NCBI GenBank assembly: GCA_029783825.1
Contig: JAREIK010012397.1
Span: 248,001 to 312,000 of the forward strand
Source of the DNA: Sapria himalayana
Taxonomy: Eukaryota > Streptophyta > Magnoliopsida > Malpighiales > Rafflesiaceae
Direction of reading: 5' to 3'
Length of the DNA: 64,000 bases
Numbering within the stretch: position 1 is the stretch's first letter; every line of letters starts with the position of its first letter. Positions 1 through 12,600 of the stretch are shown piece by piece. Below the pieces are notes generated by a model. The model saw nothing but the letters and a program-made list of their open reading frames with translations. It ran no database searches and was not told where the DNA came from. A program made the position numbers and the translations under genes.

Positions 1-3000
1 TAAAAATTATTATATTTTCAAAGGTTATAACATTTTAAAATATCAAAAAATAATAAAAATAAATTTTTTGTTTATTTATTTTTAAAATAAAACTACCAAC
101 CACTAAATGCATACACAGTTAAATCAATAAACTTCTAAACCTCGTAATGCCTAAATACATAAACCATTAGACCTCTATATACTTCTTAATAATTAATAAA
201 TCTAATTTTTATTTCTATTTATTATAATTTTAAATATTTATTTTAAATATTTATTTTAAATATTTATTAGTTTATTTCCATAGAAATATTTATTACAAAA
301 TAAATTATGAGTGCGAGAAATATAATTTAAATAATTTTTTTAATCAATAAAAGTATTTACGCTTATATAATAAGTAAAATTTTAAAAATTAAAAATTTTT
401 ATTAAGTAATATATTTTACTTTAATTTTGAATCAATTTGGGTTTTATAAATATTTTTTTTATTAATATCTATCTGATTATTAATAGTTTATTAATTTAAT
501 TTTTGTTCATTATTATAATATCTATCAATAAAATTGTTTATATTGAATTTATATGATGTATAATTATTAAAATTATTATAACTGAATATTGTATTCACGT
601 TTCAAAAAATTTTAAATATTATTATATTTTAAAAAGTTATGTCCAATGAAAATGAGAAAAAATTACAAATTCTTTTTTTATTTTATTGTTTAAATAAAAC
701 CTATAAAACACTAGATGCCTAAAAACATAAATCACTAAACTTCTAAATGACAAAACCTCTAAATACTTAAACAATTAAACTGGTATACATTAATAATAAT
801 TAATAAATTTCATTTTAATTTTTATAAAGTTTAATTTTAAATTTTTATTTTAATTATTTATCAATTTTTTATAGAAATATTAATTACACAATAAATTATT
901 AGTTAGATAGATCTAATTTAAATTAAACTGGTATATCCTAAATAATATATAATAAAACTCATTTTTTATTATAATTTTAAATATTCATTTTAATTATTTA
1001 TTTGTATATTTTTATATAATTATTAATTACAAAATAAATTATTAGTTAATCAAATATAATTTATATAAATTATTTTTTTTCAAAAATTTATAAATAAACT
1101 TTTTAAAATAAAAAAAATTTTCACAACAATAATTATTATATAGTAATTTATTTTGCTTTTCTTATGAATCATTTAAGGTTTTGTAATTATATTTTAATTA
1201 ATATCTATCTTATTAATAATAGATTATTAATTTAATTTTTGATCATTATTAGAATATTTATCAATAAAAATGTTTATATTGAATTTATATGATATTTAAA
1301 TATAATGATTATTATGACTAAATATTATATTCACTTTTGAAAAAAATTTTAAAATTATTATATTTTCAAAGGTTATAACCTTTGAAAATGTGAACAAATA
1401 AAAAAATATATTTTTTTTATTATTTCATTGTTTAAATAAAACCTATACACCACTAAATGCCTACACACTTCATTGATTAAACTGTAAAATCTCGATACCC
1501 CTATATAGATAATCCTTTAAACTGGTATACACTAAATAATAATTAATAAATCTCATTTTTATTTTTTTTCATTATAAATTAAAAAAAAATCATTTTGATT
1601 GTTTAGTTTATATATATATATATATATATATTAATTATAAAATAAATTATGAGTTAAAAATACAATTTATTAAAAATTTTTTTCATCAAAAAATATATAA
1701 GCGTATAAAAATCATAAAAATTTAAAAACAAATAATTATTATTTTGTGATATATTTTGTTTTGCTTTTAAATCATTTTAGGTTTTGATATTATATTTTAA
1801 GTAATATCAATCTTATTCATAATAGATTTTTAATTTTTTTTTTGATAATTATTAGAATATCTATCAATAAAATTGTTTATATTGAATTTATATGATATAT
1901 AATAATTATTATTATTATAAATATATATTGTATTCACATTTGAAAAGTAATTTAAAAATTATTATATTTTCAAACGTTATAACCTTAAAAAATGAAAAAA
2001 AATAATAAAAATTATTATTAAGATTATTATAAATGCCTAAAAACAAAAATTGCTAAACTCCTAAATGACAAAAAACCCTAAATTAACAATCAATTAAACC
2101 AGTATACCATATATAATAAATCATAAATCTCATTTTAATTTGTATTCATAATAATTTTAAATATTCATTTTAATTATTTATTAGTTTATTTTTTATAGAA
2201 ATATTAACTGCAATATAAATAAAGAGAGACAAATATAATTTTAAAAATTTATTTTTAATCAAAAAATAAATATAACCTTATAAAAAGACGTAAAAATTTA
2301 AAAACAAAAAATTATCATTTAGTAATATATTTTACTTTGAATTTGAATCAATATAGGTTTTGTATTTGTATATTAATTGCTATAAATCTTATTACTACTA
2401 GTTTATAATTTATTTTTTGATCATTATTAAAATATCTATCAATAAAATTACTTATATTGAATTTAAATGTCATATAATTATTAAGATTATTATAACTAGA
2501 TATTATATTCACATTTAAAAAAATTAAAAATTCTTATATTTTCAAAGGTTACAATGTTCAAAAATTAAAAAAATTCAAAAAATTAAATTTTTTGTTTTTT
2601 AATTCTTTAGATAATAACTATAATTCACTAAAGGTCTAAACAGTTAAATTACTAATCACCTAAACCCAAAAACACGTAAATACTTAAACCATTAAACTGG
2701 TATAATCTGAATAATAAATAATTAATCTCAATTTTATTTGTATTCATTATAATTTTAAATAATTATTTTAATTATTTATTAGTTTATTATTATAGAATTA
2801 TAAATTACAAAATAAATTATGAGCAATACAATTTAATTTAAATAATTTATTTATAATAACAAATATATAAAGTTATAAGAAAAGCAAAACATTAAACAAA
2901 TTATTATTAAATAATATATTTTACTTTGATTTTGAATAAATTTAGATTTTACAAATATATTTTAAATAATATCTATCTTATTAATAATAGTTTATTAATT

Positions 3001-6000
3001 TTTTTTTGATCAATATTATAATATCTCTCAATGTAATTATTTATATTGAATTTAAATGCATTATAATTATTAAGATTATTATAACTAAATATTATATTTA
3101 CATTTGAAAAAAATTTAAAAATTATTATATTTTAAAAGGTTATAACCTTCAAAAATTTTAAAAATAGTAAAAATAAATTTTTTGTTATATCATTGTTTAA
3201 ATAAAACTTATAAACCAATAAATGCCTAAACACTTAAACCTCTAAACTCCTAAACACAAAAGCCCTAAAATATATAAACCTTTAAACTCGTAAACATTAA
3301 ATATAATTTAAATAATTTATTAAAATATTAATTAAAAAATAAATTATGAGTGATACAAATATAATTTAAATAATTTTTTTTCATCAAAAAAAAATATAAG
3401 CTTTTAAAAAGAAGCAAAAACAAAAAAAAAAATTCTTATTTAGTAATTAATTTTACTTGGATTTTGAATATTTTTAGGTTTTGCAATTATATTTTAGTTT
3501 ATATCTATTATATTAATAATAGCATATTAATTTATTTTTAGATAATTGATATCATATCTATCAATAAAATTTTTTATATTTCGTTTATATTATATATAAT
3601 TATAATGAAAATTATTACTAAATATTGTATTAACATTTTTAAAAAATTTTAAAATTATTATATTTTAAAAGGTTATAACCTTTGAAAATGTGAAAAAATA
3701 TCAAAAATAATTTTTTTGTTATTTCATTGTTTAAATAAAACCTATAAACCACTAAATGACTAAAAACATAAATCGCTAAAGTCATAAACGAAAAAACCTT
3801 TAAATACTTAAAATATTAAACTGATATACATTAATAATAATTCATAAATCTCATTTTATTTTTTATTCAGTATAATTTTAAATTTTTATTTTAATTATTT
3901 ATCAGTTTATTTTTATAAAAATATTAATTACAAAATAAATTATTACTGAGATAGATCTAATTTAAATAATTTATTTTTTAACAAAAAATATATATATGCT
4001 TATAAAAAGAGGCAAAATTTTAAAAACAAAAATTTATTATTTTGTAATATATTTTATTTTGATTTTGAATCATTTTTGTTTTTGCAATTATATTTTAATT
4101 TATATCATTCTTATTAATAATAGTTTATTAATTTTTTATTGATCATTATTATAATATGTATTAATAAAATTATTTATATTGAGTTTATATTATATATAAT
4201 TATTAAGATTATTATTACTAAATATTATATTCACATTTTAAAAAAATTAAAAATTATTATATTTTTAAAGGTTATAACCTTCAAAAATTTAAAAAAAATC
4301 AAAAAATTAAATTTTTTATTTTTTCATTCTTTAAATAACAACTATAAATCACTAAAGGCCTAAACACTTAAATATATAACCCCAAAACACGTAAATACTT
4401 AAACCATTAAATTAGCATATCCTAAATAATAAAATAAAAAATCTCTATTTTATTTGTATTCATTATAGTTTTAAATATTCATTTTAATTATTTATTTGTT
4501 TATTTTTATAGAATTATAAATTAAAAATAAATTATGAGGAAGACAAATATAATTTAAATAATCTTCTTTTAATAAAAAAAATATAAACTTATAAAAAGAA
4601 GCAAAACATCAAAAAAATTATTATTTAGTAATATATTTTACTTTGATTTTGAATAAATTTACGTTTTGCAAATATATTTTAAATAAAATCTTTCTTATTA
4701 ATAATAGTTTATTAATTTATTTTTTGATCATTAATATAATATCTATTAATATAATTGTTTATATTGAATTTACATGATATATAATTATTAAGATTATCAT
4801 AACTAAATATAGTATTCACATATAAAAAAATTTTAAAAATTGTTATATTTTCAAAGGTTATAACCTTTAAAAATGATAAAAAATAACAAAAATACATTTT
4901 TTGTTATATCATTGTTTAAATAAAACTTAAAACCACTAAATGCCTAAACACATAAATCTTTAAACTCCAAAACCCTGAAGCCCCTAAATACTTAAATCTT
5001 TAAACTCGTAAACATTAAATATAATTTAAATAATATATTGAAATATTAATTACAAAATAAATTATGATTGATACAAATATAATTTAAATAATTTATTTTT
5101 CATCAAAAAAATATATAAGCATATAAATAGAAGCAAAAACTAAAAAATAAAAATTATTATTAATTAATAAATTTTACATTATTTTTAAATTATTTTAGAT
5201 TTTTTAATTATATTTTAATTTATATCTATCATATTAATAATAGCATATTAATTTTTTTTTTGATAATTGATATCATATCTATCATTAAAATTGGTTATAT
5301 TTAGTTTATATTATATATAATTATAATGATTAATATTAGTAAATATTGTATTCACATTTTTAAAAAAATTTAAAATTATCACATTTTCAAAGGTTATAAC
5401 ATTTGAAAATGTGAAAAAATATCAAAAATATTTTTTTTTGTTATTTCATTGTTTAAATAAAATCTATAAACCACTAAATGCCTAAAAACATAAATCACTA
5501 AAATTTTAAATGACAAAACCACTTAATACTTAAACAATTAAACTGGTAAACATTAATAATAATTCATAAATCTCTTTTTAATTTTTATTCAGTATAATTT
5601 TAAATTTTTATTTTAATTATTTATTATTATTTTTATAGAAATATTAATTAAAAAATAAATTATTAGTGAGATAGATCTAATTTAAATTAAAATAGTATCC
5701 CTAAATAATAAATAATAAATCTCATTTTTTTTCTTTATAATTTTAAATATTCATTTTAAATATTTATTTGTTTATTTATATACAAATATTAATTACAAAA
5801 TAAATTGAGCTAGACAAAAATAATTTATATAAATTATTTTTCATCAAAAAATTATAGATAAAATTTTTAAAAGAAAAAAAATTTTTAAAACAAAAAATTA
5901 TTCTATAGTAATATATTTTGCTTTACTTCTGAATCATTTTAGGTTTTATAATTATATTATAATTGATATCTATCTTATTAATAATAGATTATTAATTTAT

Positions 6001-7160
6001 TTTTTGATCATTATTAGAATATTTATCAATAAAATTGTTCATATTGAATTTACATGATATATAATTATAAAGATTATTATAACTCAATATTATATTTACA
6101 TTTGAAAATAATTTAAAAATTATTATATTTTTAAAGGTTATCATCTTTGAAAATGAGATAAAATCACAAATATAAATTTTTTTGTTATTTTATTGTTTAT
6201 TTAAAACCTATAAACTACTAAATTCCTAAATGCTTAAATCATTAAACTCCTAAACCCCAAAATCCCAAAACCCTTAAATACTTAAACATTTAAACCATCT
6301 TTAAAGGTTTAAGTATTTATAAATAATATATAAATATCTATCAATAAATAATAGTTTATTAATTTATTTTTTGATCATTATTATATTTATATTTAGTTTA
6401 TTAATATCTATCAATAAAATTGTTTATTTTTAATTTACATGATATATAATTATTAAGTTTATTATTACTAAATATTGTATTTACATTTATGTTATTTCAT
6501 TATTTAAATAAAACATATAAACTACTAAATGCCAAAACACTTAAATCACTAAACTTCTAAACTCCTAAATACTTAAACCATTAAACCAGTAAACCCTAAA
6601 TAATTATTGATAATTCTCATTTTTATTTGTATTCATTATAATTTTAATATTCATTTTAATTATTTAATAGTTTATTTTTATAGAAATAATAATTACAAAA
6701 TAAAATTATGAATGAGACAAATATAATTTAAATAATTTATCTTCATAAAAAAAATTTATAAGCTTATAAAAAGAATAAAAAATTTAATAATAAAAAAATA
6801 TTATTTAGTAATATATTTTACATTGATTTTGAATCGTTTTAGGTTTTGCAAATATATTTTAATTAATATCTATCTTATTAATAAAAGTTTATTAATTTAT
6901 TTTATGATCAGTATTATAATATCGATCAATAAAATTATTTATATTGAATTTCCATGATATTTAATTTTTATGATTATTATAATTAAATATTGTATTAACA
7001 TTTGAAAAAAAAATTAAAAATTATAATATTTTCAATGGTTATAACCTTGAAAATTAGAAAAAATCATCAAAATAATTTTTTTTGTTATTTAATTATTTAA
7101 ATAAAACCTATAAACTACAAAATACCTAAATACTTAAATTACTAAACTCCTAAACCCTGA
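1..7160 (+). repeat. AT-rich satellite array, forward orientation (segment 1)
   Basis: Tandem monomers of about 530-745 bp, marked by recurring GGTTATAAC boxes near 23, 1371, 1974, 2548, 3139, 3671, 4270, 4856, 5391, 6136 and 7038. Each monomer also carries a telomere-like CTAAA heptad block and AT-rich stretches such as TTAATTACAAAATAAATTAT. Block variants read c (about 1440), a-like (2030), e (2630), d (3215), a (3760), e (4340), d (4930), a (5470). A short inverted feature near 6295-6330 (CATCTTTAAAGGTTTAAG) is also found inverted near 39455-39475, anchoring homology with the right half. Open frames here (4139-4363 and 4712-4897) are low-complexity Ile/Asn/Tyr/Lys translations and not genes. 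No gene seen. Confidence 0.9.
1362..1389. repeat. 28-bp perfect palindrome in satellite monomer
   Basis: Half-site ATTTTCAAAGGTTA is followed directly by its exact reverse complement. The same palindrome, perfect or with one or two changes, sits once in most monomers. Its maintenance in otherwise drifting AT-rich sequence makes it the best candidate for a protein-binding or structural box. No function is known from the sequence. Confidence 0.85.
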
Positions 7161-8445
7161 TACTACTACACCACACACACATAGCGACGGACCACATACA
7201 CACGTGCACATATTCTTCTCCATTTTGGTGTAGCATTTAGAGAGGCCAGCAAGTCTTGGAAGCATCCAGAAGTATGAGCCACCAGCTTGTAGCGGGCTCC
7301 ACTAGCAAGCCGGGATGATAACATTCAGACAACTGACGAGACCGAGCAAAGTGGATGCTAGTAAACCGAGGAGAAGCTAGGTGTGGGTCACACTAGTCCT
7401 ATCAGGCAGCATAGAGGACCACAAAACCATCACCCAATAGGAGTAGCGGGTAATCCATAATTAATTGGAGAGCCGGCAAAATCTGAAGCATCACCAAGCA
7501 GGGCTAGAAAGCAATGGAGTCCAGACTAGCCACACGGGAGCGAAAGATTCAAACTTGTTGTTTATGTTTGTAGTCTTATTTGTATTTTGGACTTTGTATG
7601 CACCATGTACTTATAGAGATGAATCATGACATACTCACATACACAATTTTGTCGGTTCTCTATGTAGCATGCAATGATGGAAATTGGACCCATCAGTATC
7701 TCTAAGTGGGGCCCACTAATGCATTTTGTAAATACACCTTAGGCGATGCTACACTCCCAGGAGTAGAATACCCATCTTAATAGCATTTTGTAATTTTACT
7801 TGTATTCTAGCTTGGTTGTACTTGTAGATAATTAGACTATGAGATAGACCTCATCAAACATGCACACCATTGCATGCATATTTTTCGATATCTTGTGGGT
7901 GCAACATACAGCCACTTCTTGGAGCTCGAGGAGGAAGCATTCTAACCAAAGAGATACTCTTTTGAGGATCATTGGTGCAAAAGAATGTTGAATTGAGAGG
8001 TGAGAATGAATTGACAAAGTGCCGTAGATATGGACTTGTGGATTTATGGGTATTCAATTTTACATGTATTCCATTGCATAGCAATGACATAGGCAAATGC
8101 TTGATGCTACTTGTCACTCACATGCACAATCTTATATTTGCATAGTTTTAATATGGTCATCATTTAGTTTCCTCCAAAAGGCTTGGACAAATCCGAATGG
8201 AAAGGACGTAGTGCACATAATGACTCAATGCCAAATCTAAAGTTCGGGAATGCCATGTGATTTTAGTTGTATTCATATGCTTGGAATTATAAGGCATTAT
8301 GTTTTTTTATGTATTTTATGCATAGAATCATTAAGGTGCATAAGATTTTGTGGGGTAGCTAAATTAGTCAACTTTTTAGTCTCTTGTAAGTTGTGTGACT
8401 AAATGATAAATAAAGTGTGTATTTTCAAAAAAAAACAAAAAAAAT

Positions 8446-8525
8446 CCCTAAACCCTAAACTTTAAATCATAAACCTTAAACCATAAACTATAACCCTAAC
8501 CCATTAACCCTAAATCCTAAATCTC
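8446..8525 (+). repeat. Degenerate interstitial telomere-like repeat (CCCTAAA type)
   Basis: CCCTAAACCCTAAAC is followed by about 65 bp of decayed heptads (ATAAACC, TTAAACC, ATAACCCTAACCC, ATTAACCCTAAATCC). It lies directly after an A-rich run inside element A. The inverted copy has the matching TTTAGGG-strand version near 36655-36740. This is the clearest telomere-derived sequence in the window and indicates Arabidopsis-type telomeres in the host. Confidence 0.75.
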
Positions 8526-8689
8526 ATGTTTTGAACTTTTATAATCAAATGACTAAGTGTTAAATTTAAATTGAAATTCACAACTTTTAGGAATGTCACA
8601 GATTTATCTTTTTGTATATGTAACACAAAGTCATGACTCAAGGCGTGAGTTATGGATTCAGTGTCTTTCTTGCTTTAGATTATTGTAGC

Positions 8690-8945
8690 ATTAGCAATGG
8701 TCATGATTGTATATTTTGTCTTTAGAACACAAAATCATATTGATGAGAATATGCCATAACTTGTGTCTCTCTATTGAACATATTGTTATGGCACTAATTA
8801 TGATCATGAATACATATTTAATCACTATAATACTGGGTCACAGTATTGGATATGACCATAGCTTGTGCATTTTATCTTTATATTGCAAAGTCATTGCACT
8901 AGGAATGATTGTAACTTTGGACATACCTCAGAGAAAAAGTCATGA
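8690..8945 (+). repeat. Diverged internal repeats within element A
   Basis: Two related units of about 60 bp, starting near 8694 (ATGGTCATGATTGTATATTT) and near 8848 (ATGACCATAGCTTGTGCATT), share the order ATGNNCAT, TTTTRTCTTTA, CAAARTCAT. An 84-residue open frame runs through them. It is matched by a 77-residue frame in the inverted copy (36247-36480), but changes between the two copies fall freely at replacement positions, so it does not look like a protein under selection. Confidence 0.4.
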
Positions 8946-9630
8946 CCCTAGAAATAGTTAAAGCTCGAGTACTACTCTTTATAACTTTCTATAGCTAAAA
9001 TTCTTGGGATTGGAAATATCACTATGGCTTTTTCCTTTGATTTGTGACCTCAAGTGTCAATATGCAAGACTAATATTTTGAGCAATGATTAAAACATTTT
9101 ATACATTTAAATATGATTCATTTACACATTTTTGGGTATTGTGAGCTTGTATACATAACTCATTTAATCTAAAAATAAAGAAATGATACTTTTCATATCC
9201 ACGAGGATATGAAAAAAAAGGCTTAGACATGTCAATAAAATAAATTTTTTGATTCTTTATAGAAAGAGAGCACATACTTCTTGCCCTGCTCAATCCACCC
9301 TGGGCTAGTTTGTTCTAATAGGCTACAAGGTGGTTATTTTTTTAGAGGTGAACTATGTTTTAAAAAAATTTCTTTGAGTGTGTGCATGAGAGATATTTTA
9401 GAAGAATTTACAATAATCAATATAAATAGCATCCTCAACAACTAGCTATTTCAACACATAGGGGTACAACTTTAGTTTAGTCTGATAGCGTACATGAGTC
9501 AAATTACCTTTGATAGCCTAGTGATTCAACATCAAATATGATGAGACATAATAGAGATAAATTAAAAGCTACTATTAATTTGGTAAGATCTTTAGTAATC
9601 ATTCTAGAGTTGAGAGAGAAACAAAATAAA

Positions 9631-12600
9631 TTATTTTATTTATTCAGTATAATTTTAATTATTATTTTAATTATTTATGAGTTTATTTTTATAGAAATAT
9701 TAATTACAAAATAAATTATTAGTGACATAGATGTAATTTAAATTAAACCAGTATATCCTAAATAATAAAGAATAAATCTCATTTTTTTCATTTTAATAAT
9801 AAATATTCAAATATAATTATTTATTTGTTTATTTTTATATAAATATTAATTACAAAATAAATTATGAGTTACACAAATATAATTTATATAAATTATTTTT
9901 CATCAAAATAATATAGATAAACTTTTTAAAAGAAAAAAAAATTCAAAACAAAAAAATTAATATATAGTAATATTTTTTCCTTTGCTTGTGAATCATTTTA
10001 GGTTTTGTAATTGTATTATAATTGATATTTATCTTATTAATAATAGATTATTAATTTATTTTTTGATTATTAGAATATTTATCAATAATATAGTTTATAT
10101 TGAATTTATATGATATATAAATATAATGATTATTATAACTAAATATTTAATTCACTTTTGAAAAAAATTTAAAAATTATTATATTTTCAAAGGTTATAAA
10201 CTTAAAAAATGTGAAAAAATAATAAAAATAAATTTATGTTATTTTATTTTTTAAATAAAATCTATAAACCACTAAATGCATACACAGTTATATTAGTAAA
10301 CTCCTAAACCCCATAACGCTTAAATTCATAAACCATTATACCGATATATACTTCTTAATAATTAATAAATTGAATTTTTATTTCAATTTATTAATATTTT
10401 AAATATTCATTTTAATTATTTATTAATTTATTTTTATAAAAATTTTTATTACAAAATAAATTATGAATGCGACACATATAATTTAAATAATTTATTTTTA
10501 ATCAAAATATATATATATTCTTTTAAAAGAAGTATTATTAAAAATTAAAAATTAGAATCAGCTAATATATTTTACTTTAATTTTGAATCAATTTGGGTTT
10601 TGTAAATATTTTTTAATTAATATCTATCTTATTATAAATAGTTTATTAATTTAATTTTTGTTCAGTATTATAATATCTATCAATAAAATTGTTTATATTT
10701 ATTTTATATGATATAGAATTATTAAAATTTTTATAACTAAATATTGTTTTCAAATTTCAAATTATTTTAAATATCATTAAATTTTAAAAGATTATAACAT
10801 TTGAAAATGACAAAAAATTGCAATTTTTTTTTATTTTATTGTTTAATAAAACCTATAAATCACTAAATGCCTAAAAGCATAAATCACTAAACTCCAAAAT
10901 TACAAAACCTCAAAATATTTAAACCATTAAACTGGTATACATTAATAATAAATCATAAATCTCATTTTAATTAATATCTTTTACTTTAATTTTGAATCAA
11001 TTTGGATTTTGTAAATATTTTTAAATTAATATCTATCATATTATATATAGTTTCTTTATTTAATTTTTGATAATTATTATAATATCTATCAATATAATTA
11101 TTTTATTGAATTTATATCATATATAATTATTAATATTATTATAAGTAAATATTATATTCACATTTTAAAAAATTTTAATTATTATTATATTTTCTAAGGT
11201 TATAACCTAAGAAAATTAGAAAAAATTACATATTTTTTTGTTATTTTATTGTTTAAATAAAACCTATAAACCACTAAATCCCTAAAAACATAAATTGCTA
11301 AACTCCTAAATGATAAAACCTCTAATTACATAAACAATTAAACTGGTATATATTAATAATAAATCATAAATTTCATTTTAATTTTTATTCAGTTTAATTT
11401 TAAATTTTTATTTTAATTAATTTTCAGTTTATTTTTATAGAATTATTAATTACAAAATATATTATTAGTAAGACAGATCTAATTTAAATTAAACCGGTAT
11501 ACCATAAATAATAAATAATAAATCTCATTATTTTTAATTATAATTTTAAATATTCATTCTAATTATTTATTTTTTATTTTTATATAAATATTAATTACAA
11601 AATAATTTATGAGTTACACAAATATAATTTATGTAAATTATTTTTTATCAAAAAATTATAGATAAACTTTTTAAAATAAAAAAAATTTCAAAACAAAAAG
11701 TTATTATATAGTAATATATTTTGCTTTGCTTATGAATCATTTTATGTTTTGTAATTATATTTTAATTGATATCTATCTTATTAATAATAGATTATTAATT
11801 TATTTTTTGAACATTATTAGAATATTTATCACTAAAATTGTTTATATTGAATTTATATGATATATAAATATCATGATTATTATAACTAAATATTGTATTC
11901 ACTTTTGAAAAAAATTTTAAAATTATTAAATTTTCAAAGGTTATAACCTTTGAAAATGTGAAAAAATAAAAAAAAATATTTTTTCTTTGTTATTCTATTG
12001 TTTAAATAAAACCTTTACATCAATAAATGCCTAAGCATTTAAATCACTAAACTACAAAATCCCGATACCACTATATAGATAATCCTTTAAATCGGTATAC
12101 ACTAAATAATAATTAATAAATTTTACTTTTATTTGTTTTCATTATAATTTAAAAAATTCATTTTGATTGTTTCGTTTTTTTATTTTTTTTTATATGTATT
12201 AATTATAAAATAAAGTATGAGTTAAAAATATAATTTATAAAAATTATTTTTAATCAAAAAATTGATAAGCTTATAAAAAGAATAAAAATTTAAAATCGAA
12301 TAATTATTATTTAGTAATATATTTTGCTTTGATTTTGAATCATTTTAGGTTTTGATATTATATTTTATGTAATATCAATCTTATTCATAATAGATTTTTA
12401 ATTTATTTTTTGATAATTATTAGAATATCTATCAATAAAATTGTTTATATTGAATTTATATGATATATAATTATTATGATTATTATAAATAATTATTGTA
12501 TTCACTTTTGAAAAAAATTTAGAAATTATTATATTTTCAAATAAGGTTTTAATCTTAAAAAATGATAAAGAATACAAAAAATAAATTTTTTGTTATTTTT

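Larger units (their letters stand above)
7161..9630 (+). mobile_element. Unrecognised dispersed element A (copy 1)
   Basis: A 2.47-kb stretch of ordinary complexity inside the satellite. It begins after CCTAAACCCTGATAC and ends near GTTGAGAGAGAAACAAAAT. It is present a second time, inverted, at 35550-38522 with the same satellite flanks, so both copies descend from one insertion. It contains the motif TAGCGACGGACC near its start, palindromic GTGGGGCCCAC-type sequence near 7706, a telomere-like stretch near 8446, and diverged internal repeats around 8690-8940. No terminal inverted repeat, long terminal repeat or recognisable transposase was seen. A CACTA-type non-autonomous transposon is one possibility (CACTACACC-like start, subterminal repeats), but the ends do not pair, so the class is undetermined. 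Confidence 0.6.

Noticed and set aside
4139..4363. Open frames in the satellite (also 4712-4897, 14125-14352, 21012-21284, 28436-28642, 32722-32946, 53430-53612)
   Set aside because: They are Ile/Asn/Tyr/Lys/Phe-rich translations of the repeat, recurring with the monomer and without conserved domains or coding-type substitution.
7854..8117. 87-residue minus-strand frame matched by 91 residues at 37052-37327
   Set aside because: Conserved only because element A is duplicated. Differences between copies fall freely at amino-acid-changing positions, and no domain is recognisable.
8707..8961. 84-residue frame matched at 36247-36480
   Set aside because: Runs through diverged internal repeats of element A and shows no sign of selection on the protein.
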